Shown here: positions 10,378 through 20,600 of the stretch, piece by piece
How positions within the stretch are numbered: position 1 is the first letter of the stretch
How the letters are laid out: each line of letters opens with the position of its first letter
Assembly: GCA_029204225.1 (NCBI GenBank)
Contig: CM055110.1
Coordinates: 49,098,201-49,162,200 of the forward strand
Source of the DNA: Diphasiastrum complanatum
Lineage: Eukaryota > Streptophyta > Lycopodiopsida > Lycopodiales > Lycopodiaceae
Reading direction: 5' to 3'
Length of the DNA: 64,000 bases
Made by a program: the position numbers and the translations under genes
The notes under the pieces: model-generated
What the model saw: only the letters and a program-made list of their open reading frames with translations
Database searches by the model: none
Told to the model about the DNA's origin: nothing

Positions 10378-11845
10378 TTGTGGTTGTGTTATGTGAATGT
10401 TGATTCCAGTTTTGATTCTTATGTTGGTAATAATCAAATAAGCACACTCACTAATAAACCACAAGAAGCTTCATTTACTTTTGCATCCCCTAGTGCACAT
10501 GTATTTGCATTACAGCCTAGATGTGACCCAGCAAGTGAGTTGGAGAAGTCCATCCGCACGCAGTTTAAACACGTGCTAATTAGTAATATGCCAGAGGGAT
10601 TGTCGCCTAGTCGGAACGTTGATCATCGTATTGAGCTCGTTCCAGGGGCAAGTCCGGTATGTAGGCCTCCTTATAGAATGAGCCTAAAAGAGGAAGAGGA
10701 AGTCAGAAAGATGTTGGAGGAGTATCTCAAGCTGGGGTACATCCGTCCAAGTTATTCACCTTTTGCCTCTCCTATTTTACTTGTTAAAAAAAAGGATGGT
10801 AGTTTCCGGATGTGTGTAGATTACAGGGGATTGAATAAGATCACTGTAAAGCACAGGTATCCGATGCCCAGGATTGATGATCTACTGGATGCGTTGCAAG
10901 GTGCACCATTTTCAGTAAGATAGATCTCAAAAGTGGATACTATCAAATACGGATTCGAGATGAAGACGTCCAAAAGACGGCCTTCCCAACCCGTTTCGGT
11001 CATTATAAATTTGGGTTATGCCGTTTGGGTTAACCAATGCCCCAGCCACGTTCATGATGCTCATGAACGATGTCTTGCGAGACTATATGGGCAAGTTTGT
11101 CGTCAATTTTATTGACGATATATTGGTTTTTAGTAAAGCGGTTGAGGAGCATGAGATTCATCTCAAGACCGTTTTGGGCAAGTTACAAGCTTCTGTCTTG
11201 TATGCCAATGCTCAGAAGACAGAGTTGTGTAAGACTCGTGTCGAGTATTTGGGTCACGTAGTGACAACTGAGGGTATTTCGGTTGACCCAACCAAGGTGG
11301 CTGTGGTTAAGAAGTGGCCGAGGCCTGCCGATATACGCCAATTACAGTCTTTCTTAGGCTTTTGTAAGTTCTACCGGCGGTTTGTTAGGAATTATTCCTG
11401 GATAGCTGCTCCTTTAACGGACCAGTTAAGGAAAAACAACACTGTGGTTCGATGGGATGCTGAAGCTGAGCAACGTTTTGAGAACTTGAAGGAGTCAGTG
11501 GCCACAGCTCCAGTTCTCAAGATTGTGGATACCCATAAACCTTTTGACCTAGAGACGGATGCAAGTGGCATTGCCGTAGGTGCAGTATTGAGCCAAGAGG
11601 GTAGACCAGTAGCCTTTGAGAGTAAGAAGTTGACACCAGCTCAACAGAGATATCCTACACACGAGCAAGAGCTGTATGCGATTATACATGTGCTCAAGGT
11701 GTGGAGACATTATTTATATGGCGCCGAGTTTTATGTGTACACAGATCATCATACTTTAAGGTATTTTTGCACTCAGCTATTTACTTTTAGTTGCATGAAT
11801 AGAAGTACTGAGCGCCTGACTAGAGGCAGAAAATCAATGACTTAA
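10378..11845 (+). pseudogene. Ty3/gypsy reverse transcriptase and RNase H remnant
   Basis: The first frame (10378-10923) encodes the start of the gypsy reverse transcriptase: a [20 protein letters not shown] segment, the [17 protein letters not shown] motif and [11 protein letters not shown] one-base loss near 10912 puts the frame into a stop, and a second shift near 11012 restores a frame from 11018. That frame carries [12 protein letters not shown], the catalytic FIDDILVFS, the thumb region (FLGFCKFYRRF) and the RNase H start (FDLETDASGIAVGAVLS, then YTDHHTLRYF). No aspartic protease lies between the zinc knuckle and the reverse transcriptase, and integrase is absent; the frame stops where a minus-strand copia piece begins. 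It is dead as it stands. Confidence 0.9.
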
Positions 11846-12455
11846 TTTATACAAGTATCCATGCCTCTTTCCGAGTGCTTGAATCTTGCCCGTTCTATCA
11901 ACTACTTTGCACTGATCACATTCAAATTCTACTCTATGTCCTAGATCTGTGATCCTGCTTATAGAGAGTAGATTCGTAGATAAATTTGGTACATACAAGA
12001 CTTTAGAGAGTAGCTTAGATTGATCATTTGCAAAACTCAATCTCACAGTACCTTCACCTTTAATAGCTTGTGTGCTATTGTTGCCAAGGTGAACATATTT
12101 TAGGCCCCACAAAATGTATGCAATTGCTATCAACGCCCTTCTTGTAGGTTGTAGTATTGCAAGATTTATCCACCTTATGACTGGCATTGCAATCTGATCT
12201 TCCAAGATGAATTTGTTGGATTAGAAAGTTCAATTGCTTTCAGTGCCCTTTTGGAAGTATGGCCTCTAAACCATAACTCACAGAATTGATGGTAGAACTG
12301 AACTCCGTATAGTTGAAAACTTCAAGTGGTATTGATATGCTAGACTGGATTGATGCACCTTGCACACATAGGAATTTCTCAACGATGGTTGCACACATGC
12401 ATTTCAAGAACAATGTTGCTTTGATACCATGTACAATAGTGCAAGTTATGTGCAT
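11834..12455 (-). pseudogene. Ty1/copia gag-protease fragment
   Basis: The minus-strand frame 12205-11834 encodes the protease C-terminal part and the start of the pre-integrase region of a copia polyprotein (KVLYVPNLSTNLLSISRITD, then KVVDRTGKI and GKRHGYLYKLSH). The catalytic DSGA motif is not visible. The stretch from 12455 to 12240 is the 5' leader and a broken gag start. It abuts the plus-strand gypsy RNase H at about 11834, giving a head-on junction of two element types. Confidence 0.75.
12419..12431 (-). other. Primer binding site of the minus-strand copia piece
   Basis: The reverse complement reads ATGGTATCAAAGC, the initiator-Met tRNA site with one mismatch. It implies that the LTR of this copia element lies just above 12431, probably to about 12590. 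Confidence 0.6.
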
Positions 12456-12594
12456 GCCCTACTAGTTTTACCGTAGTATCTAACAATCGCATAACGATGA
12501 ACAATGAATGCTGAGCGAAGTGCTAGAGGTAGACTTTATCAGTCATTCAAATTTGGAGTACGACAATTCTTATTTAGCTGGACTGTCTGACAAG

Positions 12595-12715
12595 TTATGA
12601 ACTGAATCACAGATTTTAGCATCAATGAAGCATAAAGATCATAAAATGAGTAGCTTAAGTTGATCCCTACAAGAATAGCTAAGAAATATCACATACCCTA
12701 ATCCTAGGAGAAGAC

Positions 12716-12783
<68 letters not shown>

Positions 12784-12970
12784 AAGCTACCTAGTGAGCA
12801 AGTGACAGCCCTATACTATGTATAGCCCTTAATGGAACCTTCTAGAGATTAGTGCAATTTAGGGTATTTGGTCCCACAAGGACATGTCCTTAATGGCAAT
12901 GGCCTAGTACTTAAGGGTACAGACTAGTTAGGGGCTAGTCCCAATATATAACTCTCCCCCACTTTAAAAA
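12595..12970 (-). mobile_element. LTR-like repeat, copy 1 of 2, with polypurine tract
   Basis: This region is similar to 22195-22525 (shared: TGATCCCTACAAGAATAGCTAAGAAA, TGGAACCTTCTAGAGATT, and ACTAGTTAGGGGCTAG). At its upper edge the minus strand reads a purine tract AAAGTGGGGGAGAG followed by TTATATATTGGGAC, consistent with a 3' polypurine tract and LTR start on the minus strand. A (GA)n microsatellite has expanded inside this copy only. Confidence 0.6.
12716..12779. repeat. (GA)n microsatellite, about 64 bp
   Basis: An uninterrupted GA dinucleotide run lies inside the LTR-like repeat. The sister copy at 22195-22525 has only a short GA run at the matching place, so it expanded after the copies separated. 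Confidence 0.95.
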
Positions 12971-14495
12971 CATTGTCCTCAATGTTGGCCCCAAGCAAAA
13001 CCTGTGGTAATAACCAATCATAAGAACTATCTCAAAATAATTTGAGGAGAAATATGCGTGAACCAATGGAAATATCGAAGGAGAGGACATAAGTCATCGC
13101 ACAATAGGTTCTTCAAAAGCAACATACAAAAAACTCACAAAGCATAGTACCTTAACTAAAATCATGCTATAAATGTATCTCTAATATAATCAACATGATA
13201 CAACTGTAAATTAGCTGATGTAAAATAAACCAATGTCGAAACTCGCTAGAGGCACGCTTATAGCCCAAGAAAGCCGTAAGAACATGTCGGCATGCAGGTC
13301 CCCAACAACCAAAATATCTAAGTTAGTAGAATAGCCCAAGAATACCGCCCAAAGACGACAACTCCACAAGGATAACAACTTGGCAACAACATTAGAGACC
13401 AAGAATGCCAAGAAACATGAAATAGAAATAGATCCTCCTGACAAACAACAACACATGTGCATCAAGCCAAGGTATCCATAAGGCCCAAGAAGGTATAGCA
13501 GTATCTAGGAAAACAAAGTTAACACTCCAAGGGATCCACAAGGCCCAAGAGTGTACAACATCAACATCGACTATGACAAAGCCATGTATAAAAGCACATG
13601 GATTCTTGAGGATACATACATAGTCATCTAGAAGGATCGCAAAAGCAAGAGGGCATTAAATTGACCATCATGAAATGCAAAACCATCTGACATGTAGATC
13701 CGCTAGAGTAACCATAGAACCAAGAAAAGTATTAGAACAATGAGCATAGGCTATAACATCTGTAGCATGGCGCTCATGATCGACACCAAAGCATGCAACA
13801 TTGGCAATATCAACATCAACCTGTAGATGTGGCTCGAACTCATGATGTGAGACAAGGACTAACTTAGGTAAATAAATGACTAGCTCAAGTAACTCGCCCT
13901 TTCAATAAGAATGAAGCTCGCTCATGGAAGGAAGCTCAAAAATATACTCAGAAGGATAAGAACTAGGATTCGGAGTGGGAGGAAAGGTGTGACCATCAAA
14001 AGGGCTGGCAATTGGAAGAGATGTAGAAGAAGATGCTCCAAAAGTAAAAGAAGGCTGCATAGGGGCGCCTTGCTAGGATCATAAGGACTATCAACCTGAG
14101 ACTGAAGAGTAGCAAGGCAAATGGAAACATCATCTAGATGTGAAAGGTATGACGCAATAGCACAATCAAGAGCCCTATGAATAAGTTCTTCCATAGGATC
14201 TTGAGGTGGCTCACGAGGTGATTGGGAGAGGCTATCAAGTAAAACGTGATTCAAGAGAAAGAATGAACAATAGATTTGAGGGAGCGGACTCTTGGCGTCA
14301 CTACAAATTAGTTCATTAAATCTACAAGAACATAAAGTGAAAAGTATGAAAACGGGGAAAAGAAAAATAACAAATAGAAATTAGAAAAACAAACTAACAG
14401 TTTGCCATAGAAGCTAGAAAGTAGAGATGTAAAGATACCTCCAATGAAACTGAGGAAGGACCAACACAAGAAAAAAAAGAAAACCAGCTGGATCT
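12971..14495. other. Probable retroelement interior, no gene recognised
   Basis: Minus-strand frames of 84 and 110 codons (13465-13211, 14254-13922) have no motif I recognise. Position next to a minus-strand polypurine tract suggests decayed interior sequence of a minus-strand LTR element. Confidence 0.4.
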
Positions 14496-14499
14496 GCAA

Positions 14500-14830
14500 C
14501 AAAGCTGGAAAAAATGCTGAAAATGAGGACAAAGTAGGGCGTTGGATAGCCACCAATCAGAGCTGCAAATAAGCTGCAAAAATGCCCAGGAATGTGGTGA
14601 AGTAGGGCGTGCAAATAGGCTACAAAAAGGCTAAGAAAGATGGTGAAGTAGGGTGCCGGATAACCACCAATCAAGTCTGCAAAAAAATGCCCAAAAATGT
14701 GGTGAAGTAGGGCACTAGACATGCAAATGGGCTGCAAAAATGTTGAGAGAAATGGCAAAGTAGGATGCTAGTCAATTCCAACAAAGCCAAAAAAAGGCTG
14801 CAAATGGGCGTCCTCTTGGAAGAAAGTGCA
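14500..14830. repeat. Imperfect tandem repeat, unit about 105-125 bp
   Basis: Copies of a unit containing AGTAGGG(C/T)G, TAGCCACCAATCA, GCTGCAAAAATG and ATGTGGTGAAGTAGGGC recur three to four times. On the minus strand the open frame shows the repetition as peptide (ALLHHI.GHF then LIGGYP.PYF, twice). The repeat ends just before the hAT element at 14920. Confidence 0.65.
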
Positions 14831-15337
14831 TAAAAAAAATATGGTCTTGGAGCCTCCAAAAGACCATCAAAAACTAGGAAACAAATGCTGATGAAAAAGT
14901 GCCAAAACTTCCTCCAAATCATAGTTGCACCGCGATTCTGAATCGCGATTCGGGATTTTCCTAGAATCGCGTAGAATCGATTTTTTTTTTTTTTTGAAAT
15001 TTTTTTAGGCAATATGGGTATCAGATGAAAGCTTTGATTGAGAGGATTATGACTGTGTAGTTTGTCGATTGTTTTGGGTGCAGGATGGTCCAATTTAGGT
15101 GTATTAACTCCCAGGTTTACGCTATAGCTGTATCCCATATAAAAAACTAAAAAAAAAAGAGAACACATTGGGGCATCCCCCCAATGAACGTAGCATGAAT
15201 CTCCCTTTCTCTAATTCACCCTCTCTCTATCTCTCTCTCAGATCACAACAAACGGAACTAAAACCATGCTGAACAAAAACCCAGCTGAATCATTCTGAAC
15301 TTTAGCCTTAAATGAAACAATTTTTGACAAAACAACC

Positions 15338-15340
<3 letters not shown>

Positions 15341-15378
<38 letters not shown>
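15341..15378. repeat. (CT)n microsatellite, 38 bp
   Basis: An uninterrupted CT run of about 19 units lies inside the hAT element. Confidence 0.95.
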
Positions 15379-15380
<2 letters not shown>

Positions 15381-15471
15381 AACCATAAACCATAAAACCA
15401 TAAAACTGAAGTTACTGAACTAAAACCATTAAGAACAATACTAAATCATGACAATGCTGTGAATAGGATCA

Positions 15472-16523
15472 TCATAATATATAATATCGGGCCAAATGGC
15501 ACCAAAAAGGGGTACAATGATGTTCCATGAACGTAATGAAAACTATACAACTAAGGCTCGTCAGAGTCATGGTAGGATAAATCATCCGAATCTGTGCCTG
15601 ACTGCAGATCCCAAGGGTCCGCATATGAATCGGAACTAGAGGGAACCATATCTTGTGGTGGGCCGTGATGGCCTCACCACCTCGAGTGGCATCCACGCCA
15701 CGTAGGAATACTGTGCGAAGCGGGCAAGAAACCAAGATATTGATGACGGATCGCCGACGAACGTCGGTCCATCCATCACTCAATATCGTGCATCGATACC
15801 TGTCGCAAAACACCCATTAGCTACATGCAAAAATTGCGCCACCAGTAAATCCTAAACACATGCAAAGAGATAATAAAGACAAGGTACTTACTCTTGCCAA
15901 GCTGAGCGAATGGAACTCAGCTCCCGCGTGATGTTCTCCTCCTCCTGACGAAGCAACCTGCCTCGCAGTGCCTCTCGCCTGGGAGGTGCTCATGTAGCAT
16001 CCACGGCCGCCATCTGTGCGTAGATCTCCCTGAACACCCAAGTGTCAGCAACAGCAAAAGGAATGCCGCACTTGCAAAAGAACTGGCCACACAGTCGAGT
16101 GCACTGGGCCTGCTGCTCTCTCTGCCATCCGCATCGATCAAGGGTTTGCTGCCTGGGCCTAACCCCTCTCTGCTGTATATATGGCGCTCGTGGTCTAGCA
16201 TGCCCAACGGATGGCTGATCTGTGGGTGTGTCACTCTCTCTGGCAGCAGATGCCGAAGCATGTGGTGCATCTGCTGCCGAGGAGGAGGGACGAGAAGGAC
16301 CCGTTGTCACTGAACCAACATGCTCATCTGATGGTCGTGCTGCTGCTGCGGATAGAACTGAAGGTGCTGTCACTTGCGAAGATCGGACGCCCACAGCTCG
16401 TACAAAAAAAATTTGCCTCCTCCATGGCTGGCGCGGTTCTGTCCACGAGGAGGGGGCCAAAAAATCGTTTATTCTGATTTTTTTTTTCAACGATTTGGAT
16501 AACGATTCTTTGCAGCGAATCAC
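15472..16523 (-). pseudogene. hAT transposase remnant (DUF659-type), with intron
   Basis: The frame from 16523 to 15990 encodes a low-complexity Ala/Ser/Pro segment and then FFCKCGIPFAVADTWVFREI, resembling the segment before the DUF659 domain of plant hAT transposases. After an in-frame TGA at about 15991 the same frame continues with LLRQEEENITRELSSIRSAWQE. A 92-bp intron (15891 to 15800) follows, with donor GTAAGT and acceptor GCGACAG; splicing gives an in-frame join into CTILSDGWTDVRRRSVINILVS, the DUF659 signature. Similarity is lost after GVDATR, so most of the catalytic region is missing. The preserved splice sites show descent from a normal intron-containing transposase gene. The single stop and the deletion make it a pseudogene. 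Confidence 0.8.
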
Positions 16524-16548
16524 GATTCACTGCATCTATGCTCCAAAT

Positions 16549-16694
16549 AAGTCGTTAGAAAGTGCAATAGGTATTTCTCATAAAATTTGCCAAAATAGCT
16601 GCCAGAAAAGATATTGTCTGCTAAAATAGCCGTTGGAAATAATCTGCTAATTTTTTTTCGGTCGCTAAGTTTAGCGGAAGTGCTTCGCTAACCG
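16549..16694. other. Short non-coding gap
   Basis: This lies between the hAT element and the 3' LTR of the minus-strand gypsy element. It contains repeated GCTAAAATAG / CGCTAA words, possibly an end of another transposon; no boundary could be set. Confidence 0.3.
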
Positions 16695-17143
16695 TCCACT
16701 AAAGATCTGCTAGATAAAAATGAAGGCACATGCGAGCGACAATTCACTATCATAAGTAGATTACAACAACATGCAAATGGAAATTGATATAATACCGAAA
16801 AAGAAATTGCACGTGCATTAAGATTTAGTGACATGCATAAAGTTTTAGGAACATGCGACGAAGAAAAACATAGCATAGAGGGCGAATGGGCTCCCTCCCC
16901 AAATCTGGGATTTGATTACAAGAAATAACAATACATGAAGCCTCGGATCAACCGAGCAATTCTCAGCTATGCAAGCTACTGCTAGCAGCATTTTCCGTCA
17001 ATCAACCATTAATTCCCTCAGCATAGCTCTCCCTACCAAAATAAGAAGTCCCCTCCAATTGGCAAGATGGCACTCGTATTTATGCTGAATCTGCAGCATG
17101 GGATCTAGAAGAGAGAGGCTGGTTGCATGCATTAACTCCCCTT

Positions 17144-17194
<51 letters not shown>

Positions 17195-17200
17195 AAAAGA
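16695..17200 (-). mobile_element. 3' LTR of a minus-strand gypsy element
   Basis: This is similar to 21272-21656 in the same orientation: shared blocks are GCGACAATTCACTATCATAAG, ACCGAAAAAGAAATTGCAC, TTAAGATTTAGTGACATGCATAAA, TAGCTCTCCCTACCAAAA, and GGCTGGTTGCATGCATTAACT. It is about 130 bp longer than the other copy (extra segment about 16890-17020). The copies differ at many sites, implying an old insertion. The upper boundary is blurred by a GA run. Confidence 0.7.
17146..17191. repeat. (GA)n microsatellite, about 46 bp
   Basis: The dinucleotide run is at the inner edge of the 3' LTR. The other LTR has only an interrupted purine stretch (GAGAGAGCGTTAGAGAGGGAGAGAGAG) there, so the run expanded in this copy. 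Confidence 0.95.
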
Positions 17201-17459
17201 AAGAAAGTTTTGTTAATGTCTTTTCCATGCCAAAAGAAATTACTTGTGAATTTGGTGTTTCTATCTGAAACGATAGACTTAGGAATTCCATGGGCTGGAA
17301 AAATATGCTTGATAAACAGCCTTGCAACCTTAGGTGCTTTTAAAGGTTTTTTACAGTGAATCTGGAACCATAAGGACAGGTTTTAGTAGATAGCCTTTTT
17401 AAAAGTTTTTTGTATAGAATCCGTCCAAGAGAATTTTATGTGCTTTTTTGTCAGATCGT

Positions 17460-18430
17460 GTAGAGGAACAGCTAGATGGGCGAAATGAAAAATGAATCTT
17501 TTATAATAAGAACCCAGCCCTAAAAAAGATCTTCATGAACATCTCAAAGAATTGGCCCTTCTAAAATGGCTTTTACTTTTTCAGGATCCATTGAAATTTT
17601 GTTTGCAGAAATGATATGACCTAAGTAGTGAATCCCACTAAAAAAGAACTCTCTTTTTTTTTTCATTAATGTAAAGTGAGTGTTGGGTTAAAGTGTCAAA
17701 AAAAATCCGAAGATGTAATAGGTGCTCTTCTTTGCTTTTACTAAAAATGAGTATGTCATCAAAGAATATTCCAGTAAAAGATTTGATATCTCTAAAAATG
17801 GAGGAGAACTTCCTGGCATAATATGAATCTTGTGATCTTCAGGATGCTCCGGTGGAAGTTTGCTTGGTAATTCTTGGGCAAAACAGTGAGCATACTTTTC
17901 CAAAGACGCATGTCTTCCGTTATCTTCTCTGTGCTTTACTTGTTGCTTCTCATGAGCAAATAAAAGATAAGTGTCCATACCTCCCGTGACTGCCTTGTTA
18001 ATTTGAATATGGTTAAGCAAGGGAATAGTCTCACTGCTGCGATTAGCCCTGATTTTAACCTCACGGCCAGCATGAAAGAAGGAGAAGGCAGAAAGCACGC
18101 TGGTCATAGTCCATTACAGGCTTTGTTGAATGTCACCATGGAATTCCCAAAATCGCATCCGCACCATTAATAGGTCCCATAAGGAAGTCAATCTCCTCCT
18201 CATAATCCTGGATTTTGACCTTGGTATTCTTTTCCTCTTTCCTACTTTTCCCCGGGCTTAACAGCTTCATTTCAACTTTTTCAACTAAAGCAATAGTATC
18301 ATCTAAAGATTGAGGGTTTCCAATGTTTACCTCATCTTGAATCGAATACCTCAATCCTGCGAAGAATTTGCATTGTTGTTCTTTTGGGTTCTTTCGTTTA
18401 AAAAGTCTGGAGCCACTGCATGCTAAAAGC
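17460..18430 (-). pseudogene. Ty3/gypsy gag-protease-reverse transcriptase debris
   Basis: Reading downwards on the minus strand, 18354-18133 carries a gag capsid tail (GGLRYSIQDEV-like, then SLDDTIALVEKVE) joined by deletion to the end of the gypsy protease (GADAILGIPW). Next, 18107-17688 has the reverse transcriptase entry segment (CFAQELPSKLPPEHPEDHKI, MPGSSPPF). A frameshifted continuation to about 17460 contains the catalytic FFDDILIFSKSKEEH and a LYINEKKREFFFSGIHYLGH segment. Large pieces of the reverse transcriptase (fingers and palm before FFDD) are deleted. RNase H and integrase are absent. It lies between the two LTRs at 16695 and 21272 and in their orientation, so it is the interior of that element. 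Confidence 0.8.
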
Positions 18431-19260
18431 AGGTGCGTTGATCTGTGGAAGTTTTCTTGTAAGTTACGATGCCTTTGACGGAATTAAAATTGGGCTAGAA
18501 ATGTGTTTTTTAAGCACCTTTTCGTTCCTTCTCTCTCTGCTATTTCTCAAGTTTTTTTTTGAGAAAAAAAAAAACACAGATTTTAGGGCCCAGCGGAATT
18601 TGCTACGTGGCACTGACCAAGCCAGGACAGGTGGCAGGCTGCAGCGTGCAGCAGATCCGCTCTTTTTGAAGGTAGCGGTCTGTTTCCATGGGCCCCCCAG
18701 TGCAATTAAAAAACAAGGAATCAGTTATTCGCCGTCTGTTCAGCGTAGGTAATCAAAACTCAGATTTGGCCCCTCAATACACAGCCATAAGGTACTGTCC
18801 AGATGCGGAAAGGTGGCATAGTACTATAGGCGCTAATTCTGAGGACCCCCCATCGCCCAAGGAATGAGTTTTTGGTTCCGCTGTGAACAGTGAAAAGGGT
18901 CTGTTCGCGGGTTGGGAAGCAAAAAAAGCCAGCGATGAAGGGGGAGGGGGTGTCTGGCTGCCAGCTGGCAAGAAATCTGGTGGGTGGCCAGAGGTGCTTA
19001 TGTGGAGGCTAGGTGGCAAACTTGGCAGGCTGTAGGTAAGCATGGAGAGGGAGGCATACCTCTCCTATGCATGTTTTTTCCTTGTGAAGAAGAGGTGGAG
19101 GTGGTAGTGCATCCTTCTTCTTGCTCTTTCTTATTCCTCTTGGCAGCCATGGACAATACCATTTGGTTTGTGAAGAGATAGCAAGAGTAGTCTTGTATCT
19201 ACCTTCCTTGAGTTGCTTTTGATCTTCTTCAATCATCTCTTTCTTAGTTCACCTCTCTTT
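18431..19260. other. GC-richer non-coding block
   Basis: No gene recognised. Composition between about 18590 and 19130 is noticeably GC-richer than the surroundings, with several homopolymer-like C and G runs (for example CCATGGGCCCCCC near 18690 and GAAGGGGGAGGGGG near 18935). It lies inside the minus-strand gypsy element and immediately upstream of plus-strand gypsy debris, so it may be the leader or 5' part of that inserted element. Confidence 0.4.
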
Positions 19261-19271
19261 CTCTTGTAAGA

Positions 19272-19690
19272 TGGATCCTAATCCTACCACACAGCCTATG
19301 TCCCTTGCTAAGGAGGTTGCTGCATCTACCTCTACTTCAGATCCTGATGCTATGTTGCTTGCAATTAACAATCTACAACAACAGATCGTCGTCGATATGC
19401 AATCCAAACACAGTCGGGATCAGTAGGAGTTGACGCAATCAAGGCAACTAGTTCATCAACCCTTGTTCACCCCTGAAGTTTTTTGTGAACCCGAAGGGAA
19501 GGTCTCTCCTAAATGTCTAATTTTCTTGGGGGCAATTTGTCTCTACAAATTACATTTTTGCTGGGGAAAGAAGGATAGAACCCTGGAAGCGGTCTTGTAG
19601 TGGTTGGATCGATGGAATTCGCACTTCTCCATGCACGATTCATCTATGCAAGAAATGTTGCTTGTGGCTCGCGATAACGTAAAAACGGCA
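19272..19690 (+). pseudogene. Possible gypsy gag N-terminus
   Basis: An ATG at 19272 opens MDPNPTTQPMSLAKEV followed by a Gln-rich helix (NNLQQQIVVDMQSKH). An in-frame stop at about 19424 and a degraded RQLVHQPLFTPE stretch follow. The beginning looks like a plant gypsy gag start but carries no diagnostic motif. It runs into an integrase tail without any pol in between, so the middle of the element has been deleted. Confidence 0.4.
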
Positions 19691-20155
19691 GTTTTACGCC
19701 AATCAAAAGCGACAACCTAGGGTCTATGAGGAGGGGGCTTGGGTATATCTTAGAATCCCAAAAGACTCTAAGGTATTAAAGACTGGGAAATGTCCTAAGT
19801 TATCACCTCATCATGCAGGGCCATTCCGTATAGTAAAGAAACTCCATCGTAATGCGTATCAGCTAGAACTTCCTCAAGGTGCTAAGGTACATCCTATTTT
19901 TCACGTTAGTCATTTATAGGAACGACTTGGTGGAAAGGATGACTTGATACTGTAGGAGGACTTAGTTCGGCTTGAGGACCTGCCATCCTTTGTACCTATG
20001 GAACCACAGGCCATTGTTGATGTACGTCAACGTGGGCTCAGAAACCGACAGGTAACTGAGTACTGGGTCGTTGGAAAGGAAGTTTTGAGGATGATGATAC
20101 TTGGGAAAAGGAACATGACCTTAGACTGAGGTTCCTTGATTTCCTTCCTTAGATA
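19690..20155 (+). pseudogene. Ty3/gypsy integrase C-terminus and chromodomain
   Basis: The translated stretch reads like the GPY/F region at the end of gypsy integrases: GAWVYLRIPKDSK, PKLSPHHAGPFRI, AYQLELPQGAKVHPIFHVSHL. This is followed after stops by a chromodomain-like segment, TEYWV..WKG..EDDDTWEKE, near 20055-20112. Stops at about 19917 and 19954 and a frameshift near 20070 disable it. A chromodomain identifies the chromovirus branch of Ty3/gypsy, which uses it to direct integration. The coding end is about 25 bp before the LTR at 20181, the expected place. Confidence 0.8.
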
Positions 20156-20180
20156 AGGAATTTTTTAAGGAAGAGGAAAA

Positions 20181-20600
20181 GTTAGGGACCCAACTCCCTT
20201 GGGTCCCAACCCTAAACTTGAGACTCGACGATGACTGGGCCTGTAAACTTGACCAGTGACTCGTGAACCTGCATGGTTGCCACATGTCATGATCTAGGTG
20301 TGCACATGGCTTGGAGTCTCTCTCCTTGGAAGTATACAAGGGGAGGAGGACTCAGTTGCAATCCATTCTATCTACCTAGGAGGAGGTGGATGGAGAGCGT
20401 GTGCATGGCCAGGATGTATGCTAGCTTGGGGTAGGAGATGGCTGAGAGCCTAGGTGGTGGTATGGGACACTGTCGAGGATGGAAGTTGGATCCCACTTGA
20501 TACGGTCACAGGCCAGGGCACGGAAGGTGGACCCGGATTAGGTCCTACGGCGGGGTGGAACGTGTATCGTTCGGTCTCTTGTGGTTAACCTGCACCTGGA
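20181..20600 (+). mobile_element. 3' LTR of a Ty3/gypsy chromovirus
   Basis: The LTR follows a purine tract (AAGGAAGAGGAAAA, 20167-20180) right after the integrase/chromodomain remnant and starts GTTAGGGACCCAACTCCC. It is homologous to 6375-6800 and, in part, 2703-2812. The end near 20600 is approximate. Confidence 0.7.

Larger units (their letters stand above)
14920..16540 (-). mobile_element. hAT DNA transposon, internally deleted, 1621 bp
   Basis: The element runs from CATAGTTGCACCGCGATTC to CACTGCATCTATG, imperfect inverted termini shared with the element at 57-857. An exact 8-bp target duplication, CTCCAAAT, lies at 14912-14919 and 16541-16548. Subterminal AATCGCGATTCG palindromes and poly(T) tracts flank both ends. 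A decayed hAT transposase gene reads on the minus strand (see separate entry), which sets the orientation. The element is too short for a full hAT transposase (usually 600-900 residues) and lacks its catalytic C-terminal half and dimerisation domain, so it is a non-autonomous deletion derivative. Confidence 0.9.

Noticed and set aside
9952-10447. Several minus-strand frames opposite the gypsy gag and RT
   Set aside because: They are shadows of the plus-strand coding remnants and have no motifs of their own.
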